From Novosphingobium lentum NBRC 107847 (GTDB taxonomy: Bacteria > Pseudomonadota > Alphaproteobacteria > Sphingomonadales > Sphingomonadaceae): a stretch of DNA of 64,000 nucleotides. The notes below the pieces were generated by a model. That model did not search any database. It was not told where the DNA came from and worked only from the letters and a program-made list of their open reading frames with translations. The position numbers were made by a program, and so were the translations under genes. The stretch lies in NCBI RefSeq assembly GCF_001590965.1, contig NZ_BCTW01000017.1, positions 50,545 to 114,544 on the forward strand, written 5' to 3'. Positions 9,910-18,430 of this stretch are shown here, in pieces (positions within the stretch are counted from its first letter, which is position 1; each line of letters begins with the position of its first letter).

Positions 9910-9935
9910 ACTGAAAATTGCATATTTATTTCAGT
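9910..9935. promoter_or_regulatory. Inverted repeat, possible operator
   Basis: Perfect 7-bp arms ACTGAAA (9910-9916) and TTTCAGT (9929-9935) with a 12-base AT-rich spacer, inside the AT-rich region upstream of the regulator gene. It could be an operator for that regulator; no binding evidence. Confidence 0.3.
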
Positions 9936-10046
9936 CGTGGCGAAAATTTGGTCGCAGTCAGATTACGAATTAAATCGTCAATCAAAACGATGTCTGAACT
10001 GTAAATCGATTTTATTTATAAAATGCGATTCAAGAAGGCCAAACCC

Positions 10047-10787
10047 ATGTATTCCAGCCGCGCAGCGACCGCCGAAATTCCGGACACCTGCATCCAGGCT
10101 GTGATCGTTTCGCAGGTTTGCCTGGTGCGCGAATGTATCGAAAAATCGTTGCACCATGATGCCAGCATCCAGGTTGTGGGCGATTGCGCCACGCTCGACC
10201 TCGCGCTGAAATCCATGGAAAACCTGGGCCCGGACATGATCCTGCTCGATGCGGCGTTCGCCGGCGGCGCCACGGCGGCCGCCCGGTTGAGCGAAGCTGC
10301 CGGCGCCGCGCAGATCGTTGCGGTGGGGCTGGAGGAATCGGAAGACAATATCCTCGACTGGGCCGAAGCGGGCATCGCCGGCTATGTCGCCGATACCGCA
10401 TCGATGGACGAATTGCCCCGCCTGCTGCGGCAAATCCGGTGGGGCGGGCAATCATGCTCGTCGCGCGTGGTCGGCGGGCTATTGCGGCGGATGGGGCGGC
10501 TGGGCAAGCGCAGCGATCTGCACAATGGCGCGGCGCTGGCCGAACTGACCCCGCGCGAGCAGACGATCTATCGCTGCATCAGTGCGGGCCTGACCAACAA
10601 GGATATTGCACGGCAGCTCAATATCAGCGTCGGCACCACCAAGTCGCATGTGCACAATATCCTCGGCAAGTTGAACCTGACCAACCGCGCACAAGTGGCC
10701 GCACGAATGGTCGCGTCCCGGCAGTCGTTCGACCCGGGCGAAGCGGCGTTCCGCCCTGCACCCGCGCGCAACCGCGACACGGTTTGA
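10047..10787 (+). CDS. LuxR/NarL-type regulator with degenerate receiver domain
   Basis: A 246-residue DNA-binding regulator. The N-terminal half has the receiver fold, with a candidate phospho-acceptor Asp in DMILLD (about residue 68). The acidic pair normally following the first strand is replaced by Ser-Gln (AVIVSQVCLVREC), and the conserved Lys position reads GYVADTAS, so normal phosphorylation is doubtful. The C-terminal LuxR helix-turn-helix (LTPREQ..., about residues 170-225) is intact. I chose the ATG at 10047 because AAGAAGG lies eight bases upstream; an ATG at 10023 lacks a ribosome site. It immediately precedes the injection-system operon on the same strand and is the obvious candidate to control it. 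Confidence 0.85.
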   Translation: MYSSRAATAEIPDTCIQAVIVSQVCLVRECIEKSLHHDASIQVVGDCATLDLALKSMENLGPDMILLDAAFAGGATAAARLSEAAGAAQIVAVGLEESEDNILDWAEAGIAGYVADTASMDELPRLLRQIRWGGQSCSSRVVGGLLRRMGRLGKRSDLHNGAALAELTPREQTIYRCISAGLTNKDIARQLNISVGTTKSHVHNILGKLNLTNRAQVAARMVASRQSFDPGEAAFRPAPARNRDTV

Positions 10788-10805
10788 CCGCTCTGCGGTC
10801 GAACC
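10781..10805 (+). terminator. Hairpin at the end of the regulator gene
   Basis: An 11-bp stem with one mismatch and a 3-base loop overlaps the stop codon of the LuxR-type gene (core GACCGC-TCT-GCGGTC). No T-run follows. It may terminate regulator transcription before the injection-system operon. Confidence 0.4.
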
Positions 10806-11142
10806 GCCGAAAGAATGGGCCCGATCGGCTGTCGGATGGCGTTTGCCCGGCTTGATCCGCGCGCCGACACCTGCGGCTCGTCGCCAATCCAGTACGCAAT
10901 GGCGCTAATTCACCGGGCAAGGCGGTTCCGGGCGTTCGCCTCGAGCTCCGGGCGATGACTGAACCAGCCCGGTAATTGCGCGGAAATCTGCCGTTTCGGC
11001 CCCCGTCGGCCCTGTACGGCAAGGCGCCCGCCAGCGATCTACATCCTGCCTCTCGATCCTTTCTATATCCTCCGATCTATTGTCGCAATTTTGGCGACGC
11101 CATAATCTTGCCCTCGGCCCAGCGGGTCCAGAGGAAATACAT
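10806..11142. other. Gene-free leader of the injection-system operon
   Basis: About 340 bases without a gene. It should carry the operon promoter. A small inverted repeat (GTCGC at 11082-11086, GCGAC at 11094-11098) lies about 45 bases before the first gene. I see no clear -35/-10 pair. Confidence 0.4.
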
Positions 11143-11385
11143 ATGGCGGCGACTCCAGTTATCGGCTTGTCCCCGGTCACCTTCCTGAGTGAAGACGCCA
11201 ACACGGTGGGCTCACAATTTCAAATACCGCTGGCGGTTTTGAAATTCGATTCGAAAGGTGTGATCGATCCATCGGACTGGCCGCCGGTCAAGGCCAAGAA
11301 ACTTGGCACGAAAGATTCCAAGTTACTCCCCCTGCTGCTTGCCGACCTGCTGAAGCGCGGGATCCTGTCCGCGCCGTCTCCCTGA
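11143..11385 (+). CDS. Small protein heading the eCIS operon, unknown function
   Basis: An 80-residue soluble protein translated from an ATG at 11143 with a strong GAGGAAA ribosome site. It begins MAATPVIGLSPVTFLSED and has a Lys-rich middle (VKAKKLGTKDSKLLPLLLADLL) followed by SAPSP. There is no signal peptide or membrane helix. I do not recognise a family. It is the first gene of the operon, 87 bases before the sheath gene, so it may be a regulator, adaptor or minor particle component. Confidence 0.65.
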   Translation: MAATPVIGLSPVTFLSEDANTVGSQFQIPLAVLKFDSKGVIDPSDWPPVKAKKLGTKDSKLLPLLLADLLKRGILSAPSP

Positions 11386-11472
11386 CTTTCGATCGCCCCT
11401 CCCGACGTTCGATCCTGCCATTGACTGCCCTCCTGGACGCGCCCGGCGCGTCGCAGACATCGAGGTTCCTTC

Positions 11473-13083
11473 ATGTCCGTCACGCCCAGCTATCCTGGCC
11501 TCTACATCCAGGAAATTCCGTCGAATTCGCACGCCATCGTGCCCGCACCGACCTCGGTTGCGGCGTTCGTCGGCTATGTCCACCCCTACAAGAACCCGGG
11601 GTTCGACGCGAACGGGCTGACCCCGGTGGTCGAGCTGTTCAGCTTCAGCGACTATGAGAAGTATTTCGGCGGGCTGTTCTCCAGCGGGATCACTGACGCC
11701 GCGCTGCCCCGCGCGGTGTACCAGTTTTTCCTCAACGGCGGTTCGACCGCCTACGTCTGCGGGCTGCGGCCGGGGTTCGTCGATTCAGCCGCCACCACGA
11801 TCCGGCTGGGCGGCGCGGGCGGCACGGTCGTGACGGGGAACCTTGCCACCACCGGCGGCGGCGGCATCACCTTCACCGCGCTGGAACCCACCGACGTCGT
11901 GGCGATGACGGTGAACGTGATCAACATCCGCAACGATCCGGCAACCTCGACACGCACGATGTTCGACCTGGTGGTCACGTATGGATCGCGGGTCGAAACC
12001 TATCGCGGGCTGGTGCTGCCGGCGGCGGTCGGCACCACTGACTTCGCGGCGGTCAACGGTGCATCGACACTGGTCAGGCTGAGCCCGACCGGCGCCAACT
12101 GGGGCGCCCCGTTCCCGGCGGCCGTCACCCAGCCCACGTTCGCGCTGAACCCGCTGCCGGCCAATCCGCTGTCCACGTCGTTCATCGCGGCCGATTTCCT
12201 TGCCGCGTTTGCCGAGAACGGGCCGCTCGACAATATCGAGGTGTTCAACCTGCTGCTGATCCCCGGCGTGGCCGACAATGCGGTGGTCAGCGCCGCGATG
12301 GCCTTTGCCGAGCGCAAGCGCGCGTTCGCGATCATCGATCCACCACCGCAGGCCCCGGCGGTTGGCATCGGCACCCCCGCGCCGATCGGGGACTGGATGG
12401 AGGGGAAGAACGGCCTGTCGATCCCGCGCAGCCAGAACGCCGCGCTGTATTTCCCCTACCTCAATTCGACCGACCCGGTGACCGGCAAGTCCACGCCGAT
12501 GGCGCCGAGCGGGTTCGTGGCCGGGATCTATGCCCGCACCGATGCCAGCCGCGGCGTGTGGAAGGCGCCTGCCGGCCTGGCCACCACGGTTCTCAACACC
12601 ACCGGGCCGGTGGCCAGCGGCATCATGAACGATCCGCAGCAGGGCGTTCTCAACCTCGATTCGGTCAACTGCCTGCGCAGTTTTGCCGGGATCGGCACCG
12701 TGGTGTGGGGCGCACGCACGATCGTGGCCAACAACACCGCGTTCGCGCAGTCGATGTACGTGCCGGTGCGGCGGATGACGCTGTTCATCGAGCAGACGCT
12801 GCTCGCCAACCTCAAATGGGTGGTGTTCGAACCCAACGACGAGCCGCTGTGGTCCGCGATCCGCAGCTCGATCGAAGGGTTCATGCTGTCGCTGTTCAAG
12901 CAGGGCGCGTTGCAGGGCGCCTCGCCCAGCCAGGCCTTCCAGGTCAAGTGCGATGCCAGCACCACCACATCGGACGACCAGCTCAAGGGCATCGTCAACA
13001 TCGTCGTGGCGTTCGCGCCCCTCAAGCCGGCGGAATTCGTGATCATCCAGATCGCGCAACTCGCCGGCCAGGCCGCAAGCTAG
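11473..13083 (+). CDS. eCIS contractile sheath protein (Afp2/Pvc2-like)
   Basis: Phage-tail-sheath family protein, 536 residues, that polymerises around the inner tube and contracts to drive it out. The N-terminus (SVTPSYPGLYIQEIPSNSHAIVPAPTSVAAFVG) is the hallmark of sheath proteins. The C-terminal domain (about residues 400-530, with KWVVFEPNDEPLW and the final FVIIQIAQ strand) supplies the inter-subunit handshake. Residues about 95-240 form a variable surface insertion. It is the only sheath gene in the operon, whereas Afp and PVC use several. ATG at 11473 follows GAGGTTCC. Confidence 0.95.
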   Translation: MSVTPSYPGLYIQEIPSNSHAIVPAPTSVAAFVGYVHPYKNPGFDANGLTPVVELFSFSDYEKYFGGLFSSGITDAALPRAVYQFFLNGGSTAYVCGLRPGFVDSAATTIRLGGAGGTVVTGNLATTGGGGITFTALEPTDVVAMTVNVINIRNDPATSTRTMFDLVVTYGSRVETYRGLVLPAAVGTTDFAAVNGASTLVRLSPTGANWGAPFPAAVTQPTFALNPLPANPLSTSFIAADFLAAFAENGPLDNIEVFNLLLIPGVADNAVVSAAMAFAERKRAFAIIDPPPQAPAVGIGTPAPIGDWMEGKNGLSIPRSQNAALYFPYLNSTDPVTGKSTPMAPSGFVAGIYARTDASRGVWKAPAGLATTVLNTTGPVASGIMNDPQQGVLNLDSVNCLRSFAGIGTVVWGARTIVANNTAFAQSMYVPVRRMTLFIEQTLLANLKWVVFEPNDEPLWSAIRSSIEGFMLSLFKQGALQGASPSQAFQVKCDASTTTSDDQLKGIVNIVVAFAPLKPAEFVIIQIAQLAGQAAS

Positions 13084-13095
13084 AAAGAGGGCGTC

Positions 13096-13605
13096 ATGGG
13101 CAAGCCGTTCACCGTCAACATCAACCGCTACGATCCGTACAAGACGTACCGGTTCCTCGTCTATTTCGGCACCTCGACATCACCCGTCGCGGCGGTCAGT
13201 AAAGTCGGCGGACTGAAGCGATCGAGCGACGTGATCGAGTACAAGGAGGGCGGCAACCCCGTCATCCTCAAGGGGCTGGGGCGCACGAAGTACGATGCGA
13301 TCACGCTCGAGCGCGGGCTGACGCAGGACCAGGACTTCGTCGAGTGGGCCAACGCCTCGCAAGTGCTCGACAAGGGATCGCCCAAGACTTCGCTGAAGAA
13401 CCTGCGGCGCGAAGTGCGGATCGATCTGCTGAACGAGGAAGGCCAGCCGGTCTGGCGCTTTTTCGTCCACCGTTGCTGGGTGTCCGAATATCAGGCGCTG
13501 CCCGATCTGGACGCGGGCGCCAACGCCATCGCGCTGGAGCATATCAAGCTCGAAAACGAAGGCTGGGAACAGGACACGTCCCTTGCCGAGCCAACTGAGC
13601 AGTGA
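13096..13605 (+). CDS. eCIS inner tube protein (gp19/Hcp-like, Afp1/Afp5)
   Basis: A 169-residue phage tail tube family protein that stacks as hexameric rings to form the inner tube. Family features: NRYDPYKTYRFLVYF at the N-terminus, VGGLKRSSDVIEYKEGG, and the C-terminal HRCWVSEYQALPDLDAGANAIALEHIKLENEGWE, closely resembling Afp1/Afp5-type sequences. It starts 12 bases after the sheath gene stop. Only one tube gene is visible, so it should build the whole tube apart from the Afp7-like adaptor encoded at 18674. Confidence 0.95.
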   Translation: MGKPFTVNINRYDPYKTYRFLVYFGTSTSPVAAVSKVGGLKRSSDVIEYKEGGNPVILKGLGRTKYDAITLERGLTQDQDFVEWANASQVLDKGSPKTSLKNLRREVRIDLLNEEGQPVWRFFVHRCWVSEYQALPDLDAGANAIALEHIKLENEGWEQDTSLAEPTEQ

Positions 13606-13608
13606 ACG

Positions 13609-14349
13609 ATGAACCTGTTACCGGTCAGCGGGCTCACGTCGGACCTGCGACATCCCAACGGTGCGGATGAGTTGTCGCTGTGCGAAGCGACCGGCTCGGC
13701 GGTGTCGCGGTCGCTGACGCTGCTGTCGCGGCTGTCGGATCGCAGCGACTGGTCGGCGCTGACCGTCACCGATTTCGAAGTCCTGCTGCTGCAGTTGCGT
13801 GAACAGGTGATCGGTGACGTCTGCGACCTGGGATTTTCCTGCCCGCAGTGCGCAACGCGGGTCGAAGTGTCGTTCCGCATTTCCGACTTTCTCGACGGGA
13901 TCGGTTCGCGCCGCCCGCCCGGCGTAGAGCCGGTTCCGGGCCGCAGCGGCTGGTTCCGCTCCGAAGGCGTCGAGTTCCGTCTGCCGACCGCCGGTGACCA
14001 GGCCGCCGTGGAGCATTCGTCCGACCCGCTGCAAGCCCTGCTGGAGCGCTGCATTGCCCCACCGCTGCCGCCGGTGCGGCTGCGCAAGCGGATCGAGCGG
14101 GCGATGGAAGCCCTGGCGCCCGAAGTCTCGCGGCCGCTGGTCGGGACCTGTCCCGGCTGCGACGGCACCGTGTCGGCACCGCTGCATGTCGCGCGGCTGG
14201 TGGTGAGCGAATTCGTCCGCGATGCCGCCAGCCTGCACGACGAGGTCGATCTGATCGCCCGCGCCTATCACTGGCCCGAGGCGGACATCCTGCAACTGCC
14301 ACGGCGACGGCGTCGCGCCTATGCCGAGCGTATCCGGCAGGCGGCCTGA
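13609..14349 (+). CDS. Baseplate hub assembly chaperone-like protein (T4 gp26-type)
   Basis: A 246-residue cytoplasmic protein in the position where many eCIS clusters carry a T4 gp26-like hub chaperone. Visible features: a helical N-terminus (ELSLCEATGSAVSRSLTLLSRLS), FEVLLLQLREQVIGD, and two CxxC pairs, CPQC at 78-81 and CPGC at 181-184, which could form one zinc site. The C-terminus reads AYHWPEADILQLPRRRRRAYAERI, a signature I associate with this family. It is probably needed for assembly rather than part of the finished particle. Family assignment is from recall and medium confidence; the zinc site is inferred. Confidence 0.65.
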   Translation: MNLLPVSGLTSDLRHPNGADELSLCEATGSAVSRSLTLLSRLSDRSDWSALTVTDFEVLLLQLREQVIGDVCDLGFSCPQCATRVEVSFRISDFLDGIGSRRPPGVEPVPGRSGWFRSEGVEFRLPTAGDQAAVEHSSDPLQALLERCIAPPLPPVRLRKRIERAMEALAPEVSRPLVGTCPGCDGTVSAPLHVARLVVSEFVRDAASLHDEVDLIARAYHWPEADILQLPRRRRRAYAERIRQAA

Positions 14350-14352
14350 CGC

Positions 14353-15171
14353 ATGGCCACCCGAACCCATCCTGCCCGGTCGAGTTACCTTGGCCGTCTT
14401 GCCCAGCCCCTGACGGCTGGCGATGCGGTGGTCTGGTCTGCCCCGCGCGCCGCGCCGGACGAGGCGCGCCAGCCGGCCAACGCCCTGTCCCGCCCGCTGC
14501 CTTCGGCGGCGCAGACCGAACCGTCGGCGGCGATCGCCGTCCGCGCCGGAGATGCCGTGTCCTTGGCTCAGGGGCCGTCCACGATCACGGCCAGAGACGC
14601 ACCGCCGACTGCTCCCGATGCCACTGCCGCCGCATTGCCGCGCCACGCCGAAACCGTTCGTGCTGCGCGCAGCGATGCAAAGGCAGTGCCCACGACGCCG
14701 TTACCGACGTCCCGCGCAACGACCGATACGCCACCTTTAAGCAGCGCCAGCAGGACGGGGCAAATAGCGGTGCCTATGGAGGCAGTCGCTGCATCCGGCG
14801 ATGCGACCGCCGGATGGACGGCCAAACCGGAACCGCTGTCGCGGGCCCAGCCCGAACCCGGCACAACCGGCGCAGCGCCAGACCCACCTGCCGCCACGGC
14901 GGTCGCCCTGCCCCAGCGGCGACTTCCATCGGTGGATGCCGCCCTGCTCCAACCCGGTCGCGATGTGCATGAACGGCAGCCCCCGCCGGCCCCGTCGATC
15001 GCCAAGCCCGCGCCGCCGCGCCTGCATATCGGCGCGATCGAAATCCGCGTGTCGCAGCCGCCGCCAGCGCCCGTGCCTCCGGTCCCGACGATGGTCGCAC
15101 CCACAGCACCGGTTCCATCCGCTCCCCTGTCGCGCTCGTACACGTCGCGCTTCGGCCTGGCGCAAGGTTGA
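14353..15171 (+). CDS. Proline/alanine-rich eCIS-associated protein
   Basis: A 272-residue, mostly disordered protein rich in Pro, Ala, Thr and Ser. Only the ends look structured: an N-terminal RSSYLGRLAQPL segment and a C-terminal PRLHIGAIEIRVSQPPPAP motif followed by a tail ending RSYTSRFGLAQG. I recall a short beta-strand motif of the IGxIEIRV type in other eCIS clusters at similar positions. It starts three bases after the chaperone-like gene and ends just before the Pvc16-family gene. It could be a linker, chaperone or length-related factor. No enzymatic function is suggested. Confidence 0.6.
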   Translation: MATRTHPARSSYLGRLAQPLTAGDAVVWSAPRAAPDEARQPANALSRPLPSAAQTEPSAAIAVRAGDAVSLAQGPSTITARDAPPTAPDATAAALPRHAETVRAARSDAKAVPTTPLPTSRATTDTPPLSSASRTGQIAVPMEAVAASGDATAGWTAKPEPLSRAQPEPGTTGAAPDPPAATAVALPQRRLPSVDAALLQPGRDVHERQPPPAPSIAKPAPPRLHIGAIEIRVSQPPPAPVPPVPTMVAPTAPVPSAPLSRSYTSRFGLAQG

Positions 15172-15176
15172 CCGCG

Positions 15177-16406
15177 ATGGCCTGGAGCACACCCGACATC
15201 ACCTCGATCACCGACGTTCTCCACGACAAGATCGATGCGGCGGTGCAGGCGGCGGTGGGCGGCGCGTTTACCGTCAACGTCAGCCGGTCGAGCCCCGAGA
15301 CGTCGCGCAAGCAGCCGTGCCAGCTGTCGTTCTACCTGATGCACGTCGCGCGCGACCCGAGCTGGCGCAACACGCCCGTCGCCGGGCCGCGACCGCAGCT
15401 CAACAAGGCGCAGCCGCTCAGCCTCAACCTCTACTACCTCCTCAGCGCGTGGGCCGATGCGCGTTATGACCAGGAGCAGCGGGCGATGTCGGCGGCGCTG
15501 CAGTACATCCACAGCAACCCGATCTACCGCCATCTGACCGCAGGCGCGGTCGATGAAGAGTTCACGATCTCGGTCGAGGCTGACACGATCGAGGAAATGA
15601 GCCGCCTGTGGCAGGCGTTCACCGTGCCGATGCGGCTGTCGTGCGTGGTCAAGGTGGGCGTCGTGTTCATCGCGCCTGTCGCGCCGCGCCCCACCGTGTC
15701 GCGGCCACCCGCCAGTGCGAACATCGCGGTCGGGCCGTTGCCCAACGCCGGCGATCCGATTGCGCTGTATGCCGCGATGAACCTGGCGTTCGCGCCGTTT
15801 CCGGCAGCGGCCGATCCGTCGGTCGAGCAGGTTTCGGGCGGAGAGCTGGTCGCGGTGGCGAGCGGTCCGGGCGCGAACAGCAATGTGGTCGTGCGCGGTG
15901 CGGGCCTCGACCGCGCCGACGCCGCGCAAGTGTTCCTGTCGACGCCCAACGGGGCGAGCGAGTGGCGGCTGGGCGTCGGCTGGCGCAAGCCGGTCACCGA
16001 TGCCGGCCTGCTCGAACTGGTCCTGCCGGCCAGCTACCTCGCGGCTGCCCCGGCCAATGGCGCGGTGCTGACCCAGTTGCCGCCGCCGGGGATGTATCGC
16101 CTGTCTGTCGGGCGCAATCCGCCCCCTGCGGGCAAGCCGCGCAGCAACCGCATTCCGCTGGCTATCTCCGCCCGGCTCGACAACGTCACCGGTCCTGCAA
16201 ACGGCCCCTACACGCTCCATGGCGCCGGGTTCGCACCGGGTTCCACGCGGGTGGTACTGGGCGGCGTCGACATCACGGCGTCGGCCACGATCACGCCGAC
16301 CACGATCGCTTTCCCGCATCCCGCCGCTCCGCCCCCCGGCACTTATGCGCCAGAGGTCACCGTAAACGGCGTGCCGTGCGTGCCCGGCCCGGTGGTGACG
16401 GTATGA
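15177..16406 (+). CDS. DUF4255/Pvc16-family tail-terminator protein
   Basis: A 409-residue protein. The N-terminal ~190 residues (ITDVLHDKIDAAVQAAV, CQLSFYLMHVARDPSWRN, QPLSLNLYYLLSAWA) match the DUF4255 family of Afp16/Pvc16, which caps the sheath/tube end distal to the baseplate. The C-terminal part looks like an Ig/IPT-type beta domain (GPYTLHGAGFAPGSTRVVLGG). I chose the ATG at 15177, six bases after the previous stop; an in-frame TTG at 15168 would overlap it. The stop overlaps the ATPase start (ATGA), implying translational coupling. Confidence 0.88.
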   Translation: MAWSTPDITSITDVLHDKIDAAVQAAVGGAFTVNVSRSSPETSRKQPCQLSFYLMHVARDPSWRNTPVAGPRPQLNKAQPLSLNLYYLLSAWADARYDQEQRAMSAALQYIHSNPIYRHLTAGAVDEEFTISVEADTIEEMSRLWQAFTVPMRLSCVVKVGVVFIAPVAPRPTVSRPPASANIAVGPLPNAGDPIALYAAMNLAFAPFPAAADPSVEQVSGGELVAVASGPGANSNVVVRGAGLDRADAAQVFLSTPNGASEWRLGVGWRKPVTDAGLLELVLPASYLAAAPANGAVLTQLPPPGMYRLSVGRNPPPAGKPRSNRIPLAISARLDNVTGPANGPYTLHGAGFAPGSTRVVLGGVDITASATITPTTIAFPHPAAPPPGTYAPEVTVNGVPCVPGPVVTV

Positions 16407-18430
16407 CCGGCGTGACCACCTTGCGCGTCGAACCGGCGGCCCGGCTGGCTCCGAACCCCGGCGCGACGCTCGACCTGATCCTGCTGCTGGTGCGCCAGCG
16501 CGCGCGGCGGCTGGCGCGGCTGATGGAGCGCGCGTGGGAGGCCGGGCGGTCGAGCCCCGATCAGGGGCTGGCGATCACCGCCGGCGAAGTCGCGTGGCTG
16601 CTGGCGGGCGAAGAGGGCCTTGCGGGAGACGTGGCGTTTGCCGCAGCCGACCCCGCGATGGTCGCGCTGCACCAGTCTGCGGCGCGCACGGGCGCCGCCC
16701 TCGCCCGCGATCCGGCGTGGGCCGGGCTGCGCGCCGCCTTCGCGCTCGACGATGACGAGGCCGACTTCCTCGCGCTGCTGGTCGCGGTCGAGGCCGATCC
16801 GGGCCTGCAGCGCGTGATCGCCTATCTCCACGACGACAGCCGGCTGGTGCTGCCCACGCCCGCACTGTCGATCAGGCTGGCGGGCCGCCACACCCGCACC
16901 TGGCCCGCGCGCAACATCCTGCGCTGGCGGTTGGCCGCGCCGGTCGATGGCGCGCCGCCGCACGCACTGACTTCCGCATGGCGGATCGATCCGGCGGTCC
17001 TGTTCGCGCTCACTGACGGCGAGTGGCGCGACCCCGAAATTGACGGCGCGGTCGAACTGGTCGGCTCCGAGGCCGTGGCGTCCGCTCTCGCCCTGCAACC
17101 CGCCGCTCTGGCGCTGCTGCAGCGGGCGAACGATCTGACCCACGTCGAACTGACTGGCCCCATCGGGATCGGGCGACAGACGCTGGCGGCGAGCTTTGCC
17201 GCGTCGCGCCGCCAGCCGCTGCTGGTCGCCAACACGAACAGCCTGATCGCGCGGCACCTCACCCCGTTCGATGCCGTCACGCGGGTGTTGCGGCACGCCC
17301 GGTCCAACGGCGCGCTGGTGTATTTCCGCGATGCCGAGGCGGTTCCCGCCGCCGACTGGGCGCGCGCGCGCGAGTTGGGCGTCGAATTCCTGCGCGGCAC
17401 GCGCATCGCCACCGCGAGCGAGACGGCCATCGCGCTGGCGCCGCTGACGCTGGATCAGCGGCAGGCGCTGTGGGGGAGCCTGGACGACGGCCCCTCGCCC
17501 GCCGTGATCGCATCGCACCGGCTGGTCCCGGCGGAAATTGCGCGGCTGGCACGCGCCGGCAGCGGGCCCGCGGCGCCAGCGCGCTCCGTCACCCGGCCCG
17601 ACCACAACCTGCTCGCGCGGCTGGCCTGCCCTTACGACTGGGATGACCTGGTCCTGCCCCCCGACGTGTCGCGGCAACTGCGCGAATTCGCCGATCAGGT
17701 ACGCCTGCGGTGGAGCGTCTACGACGAGTGGGGCTTTGGCCGCCTTGCGCACTTGGGGACCGGAATCGCAGCGCTGTTCGGCGGGCCGAGCGGCACCGGC
17801 AAGACCATGGCGGCGCAAGTCATCGCGCGGTCGCTGGGGCTGGAACTGTACCGCGTGGATCTGGCCGGCGTGGTCAACAAGTACGTCGGGGAGACCGAGA
17901 AGAAGCTGCGCGAGGTGTTCGACGCGTGCGAGGATTCGGGCGCGCTGCTGTTCTTCGACGAGGCCGACGCGCTGTTCGGCGGGCGGATGCAGGTCAAGGA
18001 CGCGCACGACCGCTTTGCCAATATCGAGACGAACTACCTGCTGCAGCGGATCGAGACGTACGACGGCATCGCCATCCTCGCCACCAACCGGCGCGACGAG
18101 ATCGACGAGGCGTTCGTGCGCCGCCTGCGCTTCATCGTCGATTTCCTGCCGCCGCGCCCGGAGGATCGCCTGATCCTGTGGCGCCGGGCGTTGCGCGAAA
18201 CCTCGCCATCGGGCGAGGCGCTGCTCGAGGCGATCGACTGGGCGCTGCTCGCCGAGCGCCTGAACATGACCGGCGCGGCGATCAAGAACACGGCGCTGTC
18301 GGCGGCGTTCCTTGCCCGCGCCGAGGGCCGGCGCATCGGCATGGACCACATCCTCCATGCCGCGCGGCGCGAACTGGGCAAGAACCACGACAAGCTGCCG
18401 GTGTCCCTGCGCGAAGGGGACGGGCGATGA
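16403..18430 (+). CDS. AAA+ ATPase of the eCIS (Afp15/Pvc15-like)
   Basis: A 675-residue cytoplasmic ATPase. The N-terminal ~390 residues are a degenerate helical/AAA-like region. The C-terminal AAA+ module has Walker A GGPSGTGKT near residue 461, Walker B LLFFDEAD near 518, the sensor region ILATNRRDEIDEAFVRR and a helical lid. In Afp/PVC this protein is required for particle assembly or cargo loading but is not in the mature particle. The start ATG overlaps the previous stop and its own stop overlaps the next start (ATGA). The upstream reading frame is open for a long way, but that is only GC-driven. Confidence 0.93.
   Translation: MTGVTTLRVEPAARLAPNPGATLDLILLLVRQRARRLARLMERAWEAGRSSPDQGLAITAGEVAWLLAGEEGLAGDVAFAAADPAMVALHQSAARTGAALARDPAWAGLRAAFALDDDEADFLALLVAVEADPGLQRVIAYLHDDSRLVLPTPALSIRLAGRHTRTWPARNILRWRLAAPVDGAPPHALTSAWRIDPAVLFALTDGEWRDPEIDGAVELVGSEAVASALALQPAALALLQRANDLTHVELTGPIGIGRQTLAASFAASRRQPLLVANTNSLIARHLTPFDAVTRVLRHARSNGALVYFRDAEAVPAADWARARELGVEFLRGTRIATASETAIALAPLTLDQRQALWGSLDDGPSPAVIASHRLVPAEIARLARAGSGPAAPARSVTRPDHNLLARLACPYDWDDLVLPPDVSRQLREFADQVRLRWSVYDEWGFGRLAHLGTGIAALFGGPSGTGKTMAAQVIARSLGLELYRVDLAGVVNKYVGETEKKLREVFDACEDSGALLFFDEADALFGGRMQVKDAHDRFANIETNYLLQRIETYDGIAILATNRRDEIDEAFVRRLRFIVDFLPPRPEDRLILWRRALRETSPSGEALLEAIDWALLAERLNMTGAAIKNTALSAAFLARAEGRRIGMDHILHAARRELGKNHDKLPVSLREGDGR

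Larger units (their letters stand above)
9516..10046. other. Gene-free stretch upstream of the LuxR-type regulator
   Basis: About 530 bases without a convincing gene. The first half is GC-rich. From about 9730 onward the DNA becomes markedly AT-rich compared with its surroundings, which fits a regulatory region for the regulator gene at 10047. It holds a promoter-like element and an inverted repeat, listed separately. Confidence 0.5.
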
